Source: Deltaproteobacteria bacterium
GTDB taxonomy: Bacteria; Desulfobacterota; Desulfarculia; Adiutricales; JAGVGV01
Length of the DNA stretch: 6,251 bases
Assembly (NCBI GenBank): GCA_020056895.1
Contig: JAGVGV010000421.1
Coordinates: forward strand, 1-6,251
Direction: 5' to 3'
Made by a program: the position numbers and the translations under genes. Positions 6,150 through 6,251 of this stretch are shown here, in pieces. How positions within the stretch are numbered: the first letter of the stretch is position 1; every line of letters begins with the position of its first letter. The notes beneath the pieces were generated by a model. The model was not told the DNA's origin and made no database searches. It saw nothing but the letters and a program-made list of their open reading frames with translations.

Positions 6150-6182
6150 GTGGGGGAGCTTTGGGGGCCAAAGCTCCCCCAC
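6150..6182. repeat. Perfect 15-bp-arm palindrome, probable dispersed intergenic element
   Basis: GTGGGGGAGCTTTGG (6150-6164) is the exact reverse complement of CCAAAGCTCCCCCAC (6168-6182), separated by GGG. On the + strand it is followed by a C-rich tract (ACCCCCCG). There is no U-tract for a standard terminator on either strand. Short GC-rich hairpins followed by C-rich tails recur between genes in many GC-rich proteobacteria, so this may be one copy of a dispersed repeat or the 3' end signal of a gene beyond the window. Confidence 0.75.
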
Positions 6183-6251
6183 ACCCCCCGAAAACCATCG
6201 GTTATCTGTTTGGGGCTGGGTTGGTGGTCGGCGTCGTGGCTTCGTTTCGGG

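Larger units (their letters stand above)
5862..6251. other. Gene-poor leader/intergenic region upstream of the minus-strand operon
   Basis: No convincing gene is visible here. Short open frames exist on both strands, including a 61-codon + frame at 5960-6145, but they lack proper Shine-Dalgarno spacing and have low-complexity, Arg/Gly/Pro-rich translations. The region must hold the promoter and leader of the minus-strand operon. I found no strong -35/-10 pair; TAAATT just upstream of 5917 on the minus strand is only a weak -10 candidate without a matching -35. Three inverted repeats (listed separately) and a direct repeat GGTCGC at 6047-6052 and 6058-6063 are the visible structure. From about 6150 a + frame encodes a hydrophobic stretch ending GYLFGAGLVVGVVASFR, which may be the edge of another gene. 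Confidence 0.6.

Noticed and set aside
5862..6182. 107-codon N-terminal extension of the large protein up to a GTG at 6182
   Set aside because: It would run through all three inverted repeats and its sequence is Pro/Arg-rich without domain character. The ATG at 5861 marks where protein-like sequence begins.

Overview
The window is GC-rich and codes densely on both strands. It reads like a chromosomal segment of an anaerobic, possibly sulfate-reducing, bacterium of the old Deltaproteobacteria (Desulfobacterota). That assignment is inference, based on codon use (many CGG, GCC and CCG codons), the gene families present and GC-rich palindromic intergenic DNA. No rRNA, tRNA, CRISPR array, transposase or phage gene was seen.

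Left part (1-1319, + strand): a compact three-gene operon. It holds the C-terminal two thirds of an ArsP/DUF318-type permease (cut by the window edge), a 77-residue thioredoxin-like 'redox-active disulfide protein 2', and a 135-residue DGC-domain protein that is a putative zinc binder. The genes are 9 and 16 bp apart. The likely theme is membrane transport of a soft metal, metalloid or sulfur compound, coupled to cysteine chemistry. The substrate cannot be read from the sequence.

Middle and right part (5861 down to 1357, - strand): a second three-gene operon converging on the first. In transcription order it encodes (1) an 819-residue protein that I do not recognise, with a GVENELQ motif near its N-terminus resembling the first metal-ligand strand of carboxylate-amine ligases of the glutamate-cysteine ligase type; (2) a phosphatidylserine-decarboxylase-like pyruvoyl proenzyme with a GAST instead of LGST cleavage site, whose start overlaps gene 1 by 44 nt; and (3) a membrane protein of the prolipoprotein diacylglyceryl transferase (Lgt) superfamily with a GCCYG core and an extra C-terminal part, starting 22 bp downstream of gene 2. 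Two phospholipid-related families translationally tied to a large unknown protein make this the most interesting part: a candidate undescribed envelope-lipid or amine-modification pathway. The two operons converge over a 37-bp gap with a GC-rich stem-loop.

Right end (5862-6251): about 390 bp with no convincing gene. It holds the leader of the minus-strand operon and three inverted-repeat structures: a GC-rich hairpin cluster next to the start codon, a 12-bp stem with wobble pairs near 6037, and a perfect 15-bp-arm palindrome at 6150-6182. The last 60 bases may enter another gene, but this cannot be decided from the window.
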